A DNA stretch of 6,263 bases, taken from positions 1-6,263 of the forward strand of contig PHCD01000089.1 in NCBI GenBank assembly GCA_002842135.1, given 5' to 3'. Numbering within the stretch: position 1 is the stretch's first letter; each line of letters opens with the position of its first letter. This DNA comes from Betaproteobacteria bacterium HGW-Betaproteobacteria-8. GTDB taxonomy: Bacteria > Pseudomonadota > Gammaproteobacteria > Burkholderiales > Methylophilaceae. The position numbers and the translations under genes were made by a program. A model generated the notes under the pieces. That model did not search any database and was not told the DNA's origin. It saw only the letters and a program-made list of their open reading frames with translations. Positions 1-6,263 of this stretch are shown in pieces.

Positions 1-1385
1 CCAAACAGCCCGGCCAATTGCCGTTTGCCGCGAGATTCGATAAAGAATCCGTAAGTCATGTTCAACACATAGATGGTACTGATCAAAAGCAGGCCGGAAG
101 CCAACGGCAAGACCAGGTTGGCAAACTGCCATGCAGCCAGATTGAGAGCCACATAACTGGCCATGACACCGACGGTAAAAATCGTGGCCCAGAGTGGCGT
201 GAATGCGGGTAAAAGCAGCGCAAGTAAAAGGCCAGTCAACAGTATCAGCAGAAATTCCGCGCCGAGAGTATAGGCTGGGCGCTGCTTGATGTTCTGATCA
301 AGAATGCCTGCAATCATATTGGCATGAATCTCCACTCCGGCATAAACATTCTGTACCGGCGTCGCACGCAAATCCATGAGGCCTGGCGCCGTTGTGCCAA
401 TCAACACGATACGGTCTTTCAGTTTCTCCCTGGCGACTTTTCCATTCAGCACATCCGTCGCCGACAGATAAGGGAAACTACCTTGCGCGCCACGATACGG
501 AATCAGCGCACTCACCTGAGCATCCACCGGGATGCGTTTATCCGCGATCTGCAACCACTCCAGGCCTGCGTATTCCTTGCCGACTCCCATGCCCTCGGCA
601 AAACCGGCCTCCAGTTTCCGATTACCGAGCGCGATACGCGCGACTGCAACAGAAAGCGCCTCATAGATATTGCCGTCAAGATTCATCACCATCGGGATCC
701 TGCGCGAAATGCCGTCTTCATCCGGGTCCGGATTAAAATGCCCGGCAGCCATTACGCTCTGTTGCAGCACCGGCAGATTGCCGCCAAAACCCGTCGCCTC
801 AATAAATGCAATATCCTTGCCCTTGAAACTGCCACTGACAAATGCAGGTTCCGGCAAGGCACCAACCATGCCGTTCTCGCTGTCGTCGCGCCGGAAGTAA
901 TATCCCAGCACTACTTTGCGTCCATTCAGGCTTTTGGCAAATAGCTGGTCATAATCCAGCTGCGGCCTGATCTGCTCGACTAGCTGGGCAAAATTGCTAT
1001 CGGATTCAAGATAGTTCTGCTGGATGTCTTCAAGACTTTTGAGTCCTGAACTTTCATCCTTTTCGGCAAAAACAACGTCAAAGCCCAGTACATCGATGCC
1101 GTAATCATCGAACAGCTTGTCCACCAGCTGGGCCAGCCTGTTCCTGCCCCACGGCCAGCGGCCTTGTTCCTGCAGGCTCTTTTCATCAATATCGACAATC
1201 ACGATGCGCTCGTCCAAAGTGCCAGGCATCAAGAGGTTCAGGCGTACGTCGTAGCTGAAATTTTCAAGACGGTTGATAAACCCAAGGTGAAATACACCAT
1301 TGACGTGCAGCAATAGTAGAATGACAACACTCAGGCTGAGTGTGACACGAACGATGTGACGAGAGATGACCTCGGGAAGATTCAT
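1..1385 (-). CDS. CHASE2-domain membrane sensor, N-terminal part (probable class III adenylate/guanylate cyclase); 3' end lies outside the window
   Basis: The minus-strand frame from the ATG at 1385-1383 stays open for 461 codons to the window edge, so the gene is partial. Seen: a hydrophobic N-terminal segment (about residues 13-28); a large CHASE2 extracytoplasmic sensor (about 40-370) with the hallmarks SYDVRLN (44-50), IVIVDIDEKSLQEQGRWPWGR (61-81), GFDVVFAEKD (101-110), a D-rich DGISRR stretch (217-229) and VLIGTTAPG (327-335) followed by YAGVEIHANMIAGIL (348-362); then three closely packed membrane segments (about 376-394, 397-418, 421-445). The last residues, ESRGKRQLAGLF, resemble the juxtamembrane linker that precedes a class III nucleotide cyclase domain in CHASE2 cyclases. 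The cyclase output is therefore inference; a kinase or GGDEF/EAL output is possible. CHASE2 is a known sensor module whose ligands are mostly unknown. Start: an in-frame TGA lies only four codons upstream, so a longer N-terminus is excluded; no clear Shine-Dalgarno is visible. Divergent from the esterase gene. Confidence 0.9.
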   Translation of the reverse strand, partial: MNLPEVISRHIVRVTLSLSVVILLLLHVNGVFHLGFINRLENFSYDVRLNLLMPGTLDERIVIVDIDEKSLQEQGRWPWGRNRLAQLVDKLFDDYGIDVLGFDVVFAEKDESSGLKSLEDIQQNYLESDSNFAQLVEQIRPQLDYDQLFAKSLNGRKVVLGYYFRRDDSENGMVGALPEPAFVSGSFKGKDIAFIEATGFGGNLPVLQQSVMAAGHFNPDPDEDGISRRIPMVMNLDGNIYEALSVAVARIALGNRKLEAGFAEGMGVGKEYAGLEWLQIADKRIPVDAQVSALIPYRGAQGSFPYLSATDVLNGKVAREKLKDRIVLIGTTAPGLMDLRATPVQNVYAGVEIHANMIAGILDQNIKQRPAYTLGAEFLLILLTGLLLALLLPAFTPLWATIFTVGVMASYVALNLAAWQFANLVLPLASGLLLISTIYVLNMTYGFFIESRGKRQLAGLF

Positions 1386-1551
1386 ATCATGTGATCATTA
1401 TTATTGTGATTCTGCAACCATAATCCCCTGATTTACTTGAAGCATATCGCAAAATTTGTGCTTTTAATAGCATATCCATAGCGCCTTGCAACGAGCACTG
1501 ACAGCCCAGTTTGAATTCACATTTGCAGACCCGACAGAAATTGATAAACCC
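1386..1551. other. Divergent intergenic region between the CHASE2 sensor gene and the esterase gene
   Basis: This 166-bp AT-rich stretch must hold the start signals of both divergent genes. I see no hexamer pair good enough to call a promoter on either strand. The best elements are a TTGAAG at 1437-1442 followed by TTTAAT at 1463-1468, but the spacing is 20 bp, which is too long for a confident sigma-70 site. A TGATCA palindrome lies at 1392-1397, next to the CHASE2 start. No RNA gene or riboswitch is recognisable. Confidence 0.5.
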
Positions 1552-2205
1552 ATGCTGGAAACCCTGGAACTTAATAATAGCGAGAACACCAACGCCAGCA
1601 TTATCTGGCTTCATGGACTGGGCGCGGACGGCCATGATTTTGAACCGATAGTCGCAGAGCTTGATCTGCCAGCGGTTCGTTTCATTCTGCCGCATGCGCC
1701 CTATCGTGCAGTGACGCTTAACAACGGCTATGAAATGCGCGCCTGGTACGATATTTACGGATTGAGCCCGGACAGTCCGCAGGATGAATCGGGCATACGC
1801 CAAAGCCAGGTTGAAATTGAAACCCTGATTTCTGCAGAAAAAGCCAGGGGCATACCAGCCTCCCGTATTGTTCTGGCGGGCTTTTCACAGGGCGGTGCCA
1901 TTGCCCTGCACACGGCACTGCGACATGAAGAGACGCTCGCCGGGGTGCTGGCGCTTTCAAGTTACCTGCCCCTTAAAACACGGCTAAAAGACGAGGTGCA
2001 CGTCGCAAATCGCGAACTTCCGATTTTTATGGCACATGGCAGTTTCGATAACATCATCTCGATGGAAACTGCGCAAATATCCGCACAGCTACTGCTATCC
2101 CAGAACTACCGGCTGGCCTGGCATGAATATGCCATGGCTCATAGTGTGTGCAACGAAGAAATCGCCGATATCCGTAAATTTTTATGTTCAATTCTAGGCA
2201 TTTAG
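1552..2205 (+). CDS. Carboxylesterase / phospholipase-type alpha/beta hydrolase (EstB/YtpA-like serine esterase)
   Basis: A 217-residue cytoplasmic serine hydrolase of the phospholipase/carboxylesterase family (Pfam Abhydrolase_2; relatives of Pseudomonas EstB and acyl-protein thioesterases), expected to cleave short- to medium-chain acyl esters. Seen: the oxyanion-hole strand IIWLHGLGADGHDF (17-30), RFILPHAP (43-50) and a W-Y-D segment RAWYDIYGL (63-71). The catalytic serine is Ser112 in GFSQGG (110-115), the Asp is Asp166 in HGSFDNIIS (162-170) and the His is His197 in YAMAHSVC (193-200). The triad is complete and length matches the usual ~218. The frame extends to a TTG at 1486, but family N-termini start close to this ATG and there is no signal peptide, so I chose 1552; no strong ribosome binding site supports either start. 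It lacks a thioesterase-specific feature, so the natural substrate cannot be named. It lies 131 bp upstream of xseB and is probably transcribed separately. Confidence 0.9.
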   Translation: MLETLELNNSENTNASIIWLHGLGADGHDFEPIVAELDLPAVRFILPHAPYRAVTLNNGYEMRAWYDIYGLSPDSPQDESGIRQSQVEIETLISAEKARGIPASRIVLAGFSQGGAIALHTALRHEETLAGVLALSSYLPLKTRLKDEVHVANRELPIFMAHGSFDNIISMETAQISAQLLLSQNYRLAWHEYAMAHSVCNEEIADIRKFLCSILGI

Positions 2206-2272
2206 CGTGTGTAGCATTTCTCCAGGCTGGCTAAGAGCGTAAACTATCGTACTTGAAGCACTACCCACTGAA

Positions 2273-2287
2273 GCTTGACGATCAAGC
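2273..2287. repeat. Short perfect inverted repeat between the esterase gene and xseB
   Basis: The arms GCTTGA (2273-2278) and TCAAGC (2282-2287) are exact complements around a 3-nt CGA spacer. As RNA this would be a small hairpin of 6 bp. It is not followed by a T run, so it is a poor intrinsic terminator for the esterase transcript. It also contains a TTGACG that resembles a -35 hexamer (2275-2280), but no matching -10 follows at 16-18 bp. Function is unassigned; chance occurrence is possible. Confidence 0.3.
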
Positions 2288-2323
2288 GTAATTTGATGGC
2301 ATGAATGCCCTTCATGTTTTTCC

Positions 2324-2329
2324 AGAGAA
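2324..2329 (+). promoter_or_regulatory. Ribosome binding site of xseB, deciding the start codon
   Basis: AGAGAA lies 7 nt before the ATG at 2337, a normal spacing for a Shine-Dalgarno of moderate strength. An in-frame ATG at 2301 would add twelve residues but has no such site, and the extra residues are not part of the XseB fold. Confidence 0.55.
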
Positions 2330-2336
2330 TATTGCA

Positions 2337-2564
2337 ATGACTAAACAAAAAGAGCCGCAACCGGGCTTTGAGGATGCACTGAAAGAGCTTGAGGCAATTG
2401 TGGCGCAGATGGAGGCCGGCCAATTGCCTCTCGAGCAATCCCTGCAGGCATACCAGCGCGGCAACGAGTTATTGCAGTTGTGCCAGAAATCACTGGCGGA
2501 TATCGAACAGCAGGTTCGCCTTTTAAACGAAAACAACACCCTTCAAACATACAAAGATGAATGA
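2337..2564 (+). CDS. xseB: Exodeoxyribonuclease VII small subunit
   Basis: A 75-residue protein, close to the usual ~80 for XseB. It is the small, non-catalytic subunit of exonuclease VII, which together with the large subunit XseA degrades single-stranded DNA from both ends into oligonucleotides in the cytoplasm, in repair and recombination. Seen: the XseB signature FEDALKELEAIV (11-22), then MEAGQLPLEQSLQAYQRG (25-42), then a second helix LLQLCQKSLADIEQQVRLL (45-63); this is the two-helix, coiled-coil-like body of the family. The charged tail is short. The xseA gene is not in this window, as is normal. Its last codons overlap the start of ispA by 8 nt, so the two genes are co-transcribed and probably translationally coupled; this arrangement is common in proteobacteria and does not imply a functional link. 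Confidence 0.95.
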   Translation: MTKQKEPQPGFEDALKELEAIVAQMEAGQLPLEQSLQAYQRGNELLQLCQKSLADIEQQVRLLNENNTLQTYKDE

Positions 2565-3447
2565 TTTTCAGGACTGGGCCCGGCAGATTCAGCAACGTAC
2601 GGAATCTGCCCTGGATCAATTTTTACCCGCCAGCGACATTGCCCCGCAAAAACTGCATGAGGCCATGCGTTATTCCGTAATCGGAGGCGGCAAACGTGTG
2701 CGTGCCCTGCTGGCACACGCTGCTGCAGAACTATGCGGCGGCGCTGCAGAAAAAGCCGATATTGCGGCGTCTGCTGTCGAACTCATCCACGCCTACTCGC
2801 TGGTTCATGACGATATGCCCTGCATGGACGACGACGACTTGCGCCGGGGCAAGCCTTCGTGCCACAAACAATATGATGACGCCACTGCCCTGCTGGTCGG
2901 CGATGCGCTGCAGAGCCTGGCATTCCAGCTACTTTCACAACCCGGCCTCTGCAAAAACCCCGCACAACAACTGGACATGACACATCTGCTGGCCGTCGCC
3001 AGCGGCTCCAGAGGCATGGCCGGCGGACAAGCGATAGATCTGGCCAGCGTAGGCCAGGCGCTCGATCAATCCGAACTTGAGTACATGCATATACACAAGA
3101 CCGGCGCGCTGATTCGCGCCGCCGCATTACTTGGTGCCTATTGTGCCGAAGATGTATTCCCGGAAAAACTGAAGGCTATCGATCATTATGCGCAATCCAT
3201 AGGCCTGGCATTCCAGGTTGTCGATGATATTCTCGATTCAGAAGCGGATACCGCCACTCTGGGAAAAACAGCTGGCAAGGATGCGAAAAGCAATAAACCG
3301 ACCTATGTCACGATACTCGGGCTGTCTCGCGCAAAATCACTTGCCCAAGAGCTTTACGACGATGCCGTCGGGCATGTATCGTCTTATGGCAACGATGCAA
3401 AACGCCTGATAAAACTCGCAGACTTCATCACAAACCGCACCTTTTAA
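2557..3447 (+). CDS. ispA: Farnesyl diphosphate synthase (geranyltranstransferase), short-chain trans-prenyltransferase
   Basis: A 296-residue cytoplasmic enzyme, typical length, that condenses IPP with DMAPP and then with GPP to give farnesyl diphosphate, precursor of undecaprenyl phosphate, quinone tails and related products. Seen: substrate-binding GGGKRVR (43-49); the first Asp-rich motif DDMPCMD with D85, D86 and D91, followed by DDDLRRG (92-98); K181-T182; and the second Asp-rich motif DDILD (223-227), followed by GKTAGKD (236-242) and the K-S-N-K-P segment near 244-248. Tyr80 at the fifth position before the first motif and the two-residue insertion inside it (MPCM between the Asp pairs) are the pattern of bacterial type II FPP synthases, which limits the product to C15; GPP or GGPP synthase activity is less likely. 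The ATG sits inside the end of xseB (8-nt overlap) with no clear ribosome binding site of its own, consistent with coupled translation. dxs follows after 52 nt. Confidence 0.95.
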   Translation: MNDFQDWARQIQQRTESALDQFLPASDIAPQKLHEAMRYSVIGGGKRVRALLAHAAAELCGGAAEKADIAASAVELIHAYSLVHDDMPCMDDDDLRRGKPSCHKQYDDATALLVGDALQSLAFQLLSQPGLCKNPAQQLDMTHLLAVASGSRGMAGGQAIDLASVGQALDQSELEYMHIHKTGALIRAAALLGAYCAEDVFPEKLKAIDHYAQSIGLAFQVVDDILDSEADTATLGKTAGKDAKSNKPTYVTILGLSRAKSLAQELYDDAVGHVSSYGNDAKRLIKLADFITNRTF

Positions 3448-3499
3448 TATTATTCAAAGCCCTGTTCAAGCCACCCGGAAAACAACTGCCGACTCGTAT

Positions 3500-5341
3500 A
3501 TGTATGCATTATTAGACACTATCGACTCCCCTCAACAACTGAGAAAACTGGAGCGCAAGCAATTACCTGAGCTTGCCAGGCAGATTCGCGACTTTCTGAT
3601 TGAAAGTGTGTCGCAGACAGGCGGGCATCTCTCATCCAACCTGGGCGTGGTTGAACTGACGATTGCATTGCATTATGTCTATGACACCCCGGATGACAGA
3701 CTGGTGTGGGATGTGGGGCACCAAACCTATCCGCACAAGATACTGACTGGCAGACGCGAAGCCATGAACACGCTGCGCAAGCCGAACGGCATTGCCGGCT
3801 TCCCGCGTCGCAGCGAAAGCGAATATGACACGTTTGGCACCGGTCACTCCAGCACCTCCATCTCGGCTGCCTTGGGTATGGCTGTCGCTGCCCAGCAGCA
3901 AGGTCTCGAGCGTCGCGCCGTTGCAATTATCGGCGATGGTGCCATGACCGCAGGCATGGCTTTTGAAGCACTGAATAATGCAGGAGCGATGGATGCCAAC
4001 TTGCTGGTGGTGCTCAACGATAACGACATGTCGATTTCGCCAAATGTAGGCGCATTAAACAACTACCTGGCCAAACTGCTATCCGGCAAGCTCTACGACA
4101 GAATGTGGCGCTCCGGCGAGAAAGTGCTGCGTGCAGTGCCGCCGGTGCTGGAATTTGCCAAGCGCGCTGAAGAGCATGTCAAGGGCATGATGACGCCCGG
4201 TACGCTGTTCGAGGAATTCGGTTTCAATTATATCGGCCCGATTGACGGGCATGACCTCGACACACTGGTCGCTACACTGCACAACATCCGCCAGCTCAAA
4301 GGTCCGCAGTTCCTGCATGTGGTCACGCAAAAAGGCCATGGTTACCAACCAGCCGAAGACAATCCGGGTAAATACCATGGTGTAGGCAAATTTGACCCCG
4401 CCAACGGAGACTCCATCGCCCCCGCTTCCAGGAAAACCTACACCCAGGTCTTTGGCGAGTGGCTGGTGGACATGGCGGACCAGGATGAACGCCTGATAGG
4501 CATCACACCGGCCATGTGTGACGGCTCCGGCCTCAACGCCTTTGCCGAGAAATATCCGGCCCGCTTCTTCGATGTTGGTATCGCTGAGCAACATGCACTG
4601 ACTTTTGCCGCAGGCCTGGCTTGCGATGGCCTGAAGCCGGTTGTAGCGATTTACTCAACGTTCCTGCAGCGGGCCTACGACCAACTGATACACGACATCG
4701 CCCTGCAAAACCTGCCCGTCGTATTCGCCATCGACCGTGCCGGCCTGGTCGGTGCGGATGGCCCCACGCATGCCGGTAGTTTCGACCTGAGTTATCTTCG
4801 CTGCATCCCCAATATGGTGGTCATGGCACCAAGCGATGAAAATGAATGCCGCCAGATGCTCTACACCGCTTACCAGCACGACGGCCCAAGTGCGGTCAGG
4901 TATCCACGCGGCAGCGGCGCTGGCGTTACCTTAAATCCAGAAATGTCAGCGCTGCCCATCGGCCGAGGATTGATCAGGCGCGAAGGCAAAAAATTCGCCA
5001 TCCTGGCCTTTGGCAGCATGGTCTATCCAGCCATGCAGGCGGCGGACAAGCTGGATGCAACCGTTGCCGACATGCGTTTCGTCAAACCGCTGGATACCGG
5101 CTTGATCAAGGATCTGGCCAGCAGGCATGAACTGATTGTGACCATAGAAGAGAATGCCATCAGTGGCGGTGCCGGCGCTGCCGTGATGGAAGCACTGCAA
5201 GCGATGAATCTTTCAATTGACACCCTGTGTTTGGGCCTGCCGGATGAGTTCATCGAACATGGAGTGCATGAAACCATGCTGGCAAGTTGCGGTCTTAGTG
5301 CTGACGGCATCATTGCCGCCATTGAGAAAAAATTAACCTAG
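3500..5341 (+). CDS. dxs: 1-deoxy-D-xylulose-5-phosphate synthase
   Basis: A 613-residue, full-length thiamine-diphosphate enzyme. It joins pyruvate and glyceraldehyde 3-phosphate to DXP, the entry step of the MEP isoprenoid pathway and a source for thiamine and pyridoxal phosphate. Seen in order: N-terminal TPP domain (about 1-290) with His43 in GGHLSSNLG, His74 in [11 protein letters not shown], and the TPP/Mg motif GDGAMT (145-150) through to LNDNDMS (172-178), where Asp146 and Asn175 should be the metal ligands; transketolase pyrimidine domain (about 312-475) with the catalytic Glu363 in DVGIAEQHA, Tyr385, Arg413, Asp420 and His424; C-terminal transketolase domain (about 488-605). All expected catalytic positions are present. 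The only reasonable ATG is at 3500; it lacks a close Shine-Dalgarno. The 52-nt gap after ispA holds no visible terminator, so dxs is probably in the same operon. The last codons carry the -35 hexamer of the folE2 promoter. Confidence 0.97.
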   Translation: MYALLDTIDSPQQLRKLERKQLPELARQIRDFLIESVSQTGGHLSSNLGVVELTIALHYVYDTPDDRLVWDVGHQTYPHKILTGRREAMNTLRKPNGIAGFPRRSESEYDTFGTGHSSTSISAALGMAVAAQQQGLERRAVAIIGDGAMTAGMAFEALNNAGAMDANLLVVLNDNDMSISPNVGALNNYLAKLLSGKLYDRMWRSGEKVLRAVPPVLEFAKRAEEHVKGMMTPGTLFEEFGFNYIGPIDGHDLDTLVATLHNIRQLKGPQFLHVVTQKGHGYQPAEDNPGKYHGVGKFDPANGDSIAPASRKTYTQVFGEWLVDMADQDERLIGITPAMCDGSGLNAFAEKYPARFFDVGIAEQHALTFAAGLACDGLKPVVAIYSTFLQRAYDQLIHDIALQNLPVVFAIDRAGLVGADGPTHAGSFDLSYLRCIPNMVVMAPSDENECRQMLYTAYQHDGPSAVRYPRGSGAGVTLNPEMSALPIGRGLIRREGKKFAILAFGSMVYPAMQAADKLDATVADMRFVKPLDTGLIKDLASRHELIVTIEENAISGGAGAAVMEALQAMNLSIDTLCLGLPDEFIEHGVHETMLASCGLSADGIIAAIEKKLT

Positions 5342-5350
5342 TGATATACT
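5322..5350 (+). promoter_or_regulatory. Predicted sigma-70 promoter of folE2, extended -10 type
   Basis: TTGAGA (5322-5327) and TATACT (5345-5350) each match the consensus at five of six positions and are separated by exactly 17 bp. TG two bases before the -10 (5342-5343) makes it an extended -10. The -35 lies inside the last codons of dxs. The expected transcription start is near 5357, giving a leader of about 33 nt before the folE2 ATG. Sequence-based prediction only. Confidence 0.65.
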
Positions 5351-5367
5351 CAAGTATTATTTGAGTA
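5346..5367. promoter_or_regulatory. Inverted repeat over the -10 and start site of folE2, candidate operator
   Basis: Arms TACTCAA (5347-5353) and TTGAGTA (5361-5367) are perfect complements around a 7-nt AT-rich spacer. Within the left part a second nested dyad, ATACT-CA-AGTAT (5346-5357), is also perfect. The repeat overlaps the predicted -10 and the likely start site, where a bound regulator would block transcription. It does not look like a terminator for dxs because no T run follows. It does not match a Zur-type box, which is the known control of folE2 in several bacteria; the regulator is unknown. Confidence 0.45.
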
Positions 5368-5389
5368 CCCCCATCGAGACGAGAAGCTC

Positions 5390-6202
5390 ATGAACCTACC
5401 CACCACCCCATCCATCGAGGATGTACAGAACACCCCAGATACGCGCCATCTTGCAATTGACAAGGTCGGCATCAAATCCATACGCCACCCGGTAAAGGTC
5501 AAGGACAAGACCGGTGGCGTGCAACACACTGTTGCCATGTTCAACATGTATGTGCACTTGCCACATAACTTCAAGGGCACACACATGTCACGTTTTGTTG
5601 AGATTCTCAACATGAACGAGCGTGAGATTTCAATCGAGTCCTTCGAGACCATATTGCGTGAAATGGTCAAACGCCTGGAGGCCAAATCCGGCCATGTGGA
5701 AATGACCTTCCCTTACTTCGTCAACAAGGCAGCCCCTATTTCCGGCGTACAAAGCCTGCTGGACTATGAAGTAACTTTCATCGGTGAAATCCGGAATGGT
5801 GACTTCTACATCACGGTCAAGGTGTTGGTGCCTGTCACCAGCCTTTGCCCCTGCTCCAAGAAAATCTCTGACTATGGCGCGCACAACCAGCGCTCACATG
5901 TGACCGTCACCGCCCGCATCAATGATTTCATCTGGGTCGAGGACCTGATTTCGCTGGTTGAAGAGCAGGCCTCCTGCCAGCTTTACGGTTTGCTCAAACG
6001 TCCTGACGAGAAGTTCGTCACGGAACGTGCTTATGACAACCCGAAATTCGTCGAGGATATGGTGCGAGATGTAGCGGCTCAACTGAACGCTGAACCAAGA
6101 ATCGATGCTTACATCGTAGAGTCTGAAAATTTCGAGAGTATCCATAACCACTCAGCTTATGCACTAATCGAACGTAACAAGCTCGCTGAAAATAATGGGT
6201 AA
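5390..6202 (+). CDS. folE2: GTP cyclohydrolase FolE2 (type IB)
   Basis: A 270-residue tunnelling-fold enzyme (COG1469/MptA family) that converts GTP to 7,8-dihydroneopterin triphosphate, the first step of folate synthesis, in the cytoplasm. It replaces the zinc-dependent FolE and is known to accept other divalent metals. Seen: GIKSIRHPV (27-35), [18 protein letters not shown] (56-73), [23 protein letters not shown] (149-171), and [14 protein letters not shown] (244-257). By the constant offset from the Neisseria enzyme as I recall it, Cys153, His165, Glu207 and His252 should be the metal site; all are present. Length is normal and nothing is truncated. A purine-rich ribosome binding stretch (GAGACGAGAAG, 5376-5386) precedes the ATG. 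It lies 48 nt after dxs but has its own promoter and a candidate operator, so it is probably expressed both by read-through and independently. Confidence 0.96.
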   Translation: MNLPTTPSIEDVQNTPDTRHLAIDKVGIKSIRHPVKVKDKTGGVQHTVAMFNMYVHLPHNFKGTHMSRFVEILNMNEREISIESFETILREMVKRLEAKSGHVEMTFPYFVNKAAPISGVQSLLDYEVTFIGEIRNGDFYITVKVLVPVTSLCPCSKKISDYGAHNQRSHVTVTARINDFIWVEDLISLVEEQASCQLYGLLKRPDEKFVTERAYDNPKFVEDMVRDVAAQLNAEPRIDAYIVESENFESIHNHSAYALIERNKLAENNG

Positions 6203-6263
6203 AACTCGAAATTTCAGTGAAGGCTAATGCACGTAGTGCGTTATGCCGGAGCTAGAACTTCGA
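6203..6263. other. Non-coding tail after folE2 with a repeat-like hairpin
   Basis: Between the folE2 stop and the window edge, TAATGCAC (6225-6232) and GTGCGTTA (6236-6243) form an 8-bp stem with one G-U pair around a GTA loop. It extends to GGC (6222-6224) paired with GCC (6245-6247) across a single bulged T. Its pattern resembles the short REP-like hairpins dispersed between genes in many proteobacteria. No T run follows, so it is not a classical intrinsic terminator, although it could protect the 3' end of the folE2 mRNA. Copies elsewhere in the genome cannot be seen from here. Confidence 0.4.

Noticed and set aside
324..944. Plus-strand 206-codon open frame opposite the CHASE2 gene
   Set aside because: It has no family resemblance, is rich in R, H and I codon shadows, and lies antisense to a continuous frame with clear CHASE2 motifs.
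1486..1551. TTG start that would lengthen the esterase by 22 residues
   Set aside because: The extra residues match no family N-terminus and are not a signal peptide; the ATG at 1552 gives the usual length.
1434..2260. The 11-mer TACTTGAAGCA occurring at 1434-1444 and 2250-2260, both in intergenic regions
   Set aside because: Several matching 11-mer pairs are expected by chance in a sequence of this length, and the flanks do not continue the match.
2301..2336. Earlier in-frame ATG for xseB
   Set aside because: It lacks a ribosome binding site, whereas AGAGAA precedes the ATG at 2337 at a normal distance.
3448..3499. Gap between ispA and dxs examined for a terminator, promoter or thiamine riboswitch
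   Set aside because: No stem followed by a T run, no hexamer pair and no room for a TPP riboswitch in 52 nt.
4079..4594. Minus-strand 171-codon open frame inside dxs
   Set aside because: It is antisense to an intact, highly conserved enzyme and shows no recognisable domain or ribosome binding site.

Overview
This is ordinary chromosomal sequence from a Gram-negative bacterium, most likely a betaproteobacterium of the Nitrosomonadales/Methylophilaceae type. That placement is inference from protein character (EstB-type esterase, short-chain type IspA, DXS, FolE2), the order xseB-ispA-dxs-folE2 and a moderate base composition. No 16S or other taxonomic marker is present.

Layout. Positions 1-1385, minus strand: the N-terminal 461 codons of a CHASE2-domain membrane receptor, running off the left edge before its cytoplasmic output domain. 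Positions 1386-1551: a divergent intergenic region. Positions 1552-2205, plus strand: a complete carboxylesterase/phospholipase-type alpha/beta hydrolase. Positions 2206-2336: a gap holding a small inverted repeat and the xseB ribosome binding site. Positions 2337-5341: a compact co-directional cluster of xseB (exonuclease VII small subunit), ispA (farnesyl diphosphate synthase; overlaps xseB by 8 nt) and dxs (1-deoxy-D-xylulose-5-phosphate synthase; 52 nt later). Positions 5390-6202: folE2 (type IB GTP cyclohydrolase), preceded by its own good sigma-70 promoter, which begins inside the end of dxs and is overlapped by an inverted repeat. Positions 6203-6263: a non-coding tail with a repeat-like hairpin.

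How the genes work together. dxs makes DXP, the first product of the MEP isoprenoid pathway (and a precursor for thiamine and pyridoxal phosphate). ispA later condenses IPP with DMAPP/GPP to FPP, for undecaprenyl phosphate, quinone side chains and related products. xseB is a customary proteobacterial neighbour of ispA with an unrelated DNA repair role. folE2 starts folate (and possibly other pterin) synthesis from GTP and looks separately regulated from the cluster upstream. The CHASE2 receptor is a divergently transcribed sensory gene with no evident pathway link.

I found no mobile element, CRISPR array, tRNA, rRNA, toxin-antitoxin or defence module. I do not see a convincing undescribed system. 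The point most worth checking is the promoter and overlapping inverted repeat controlling folE2.
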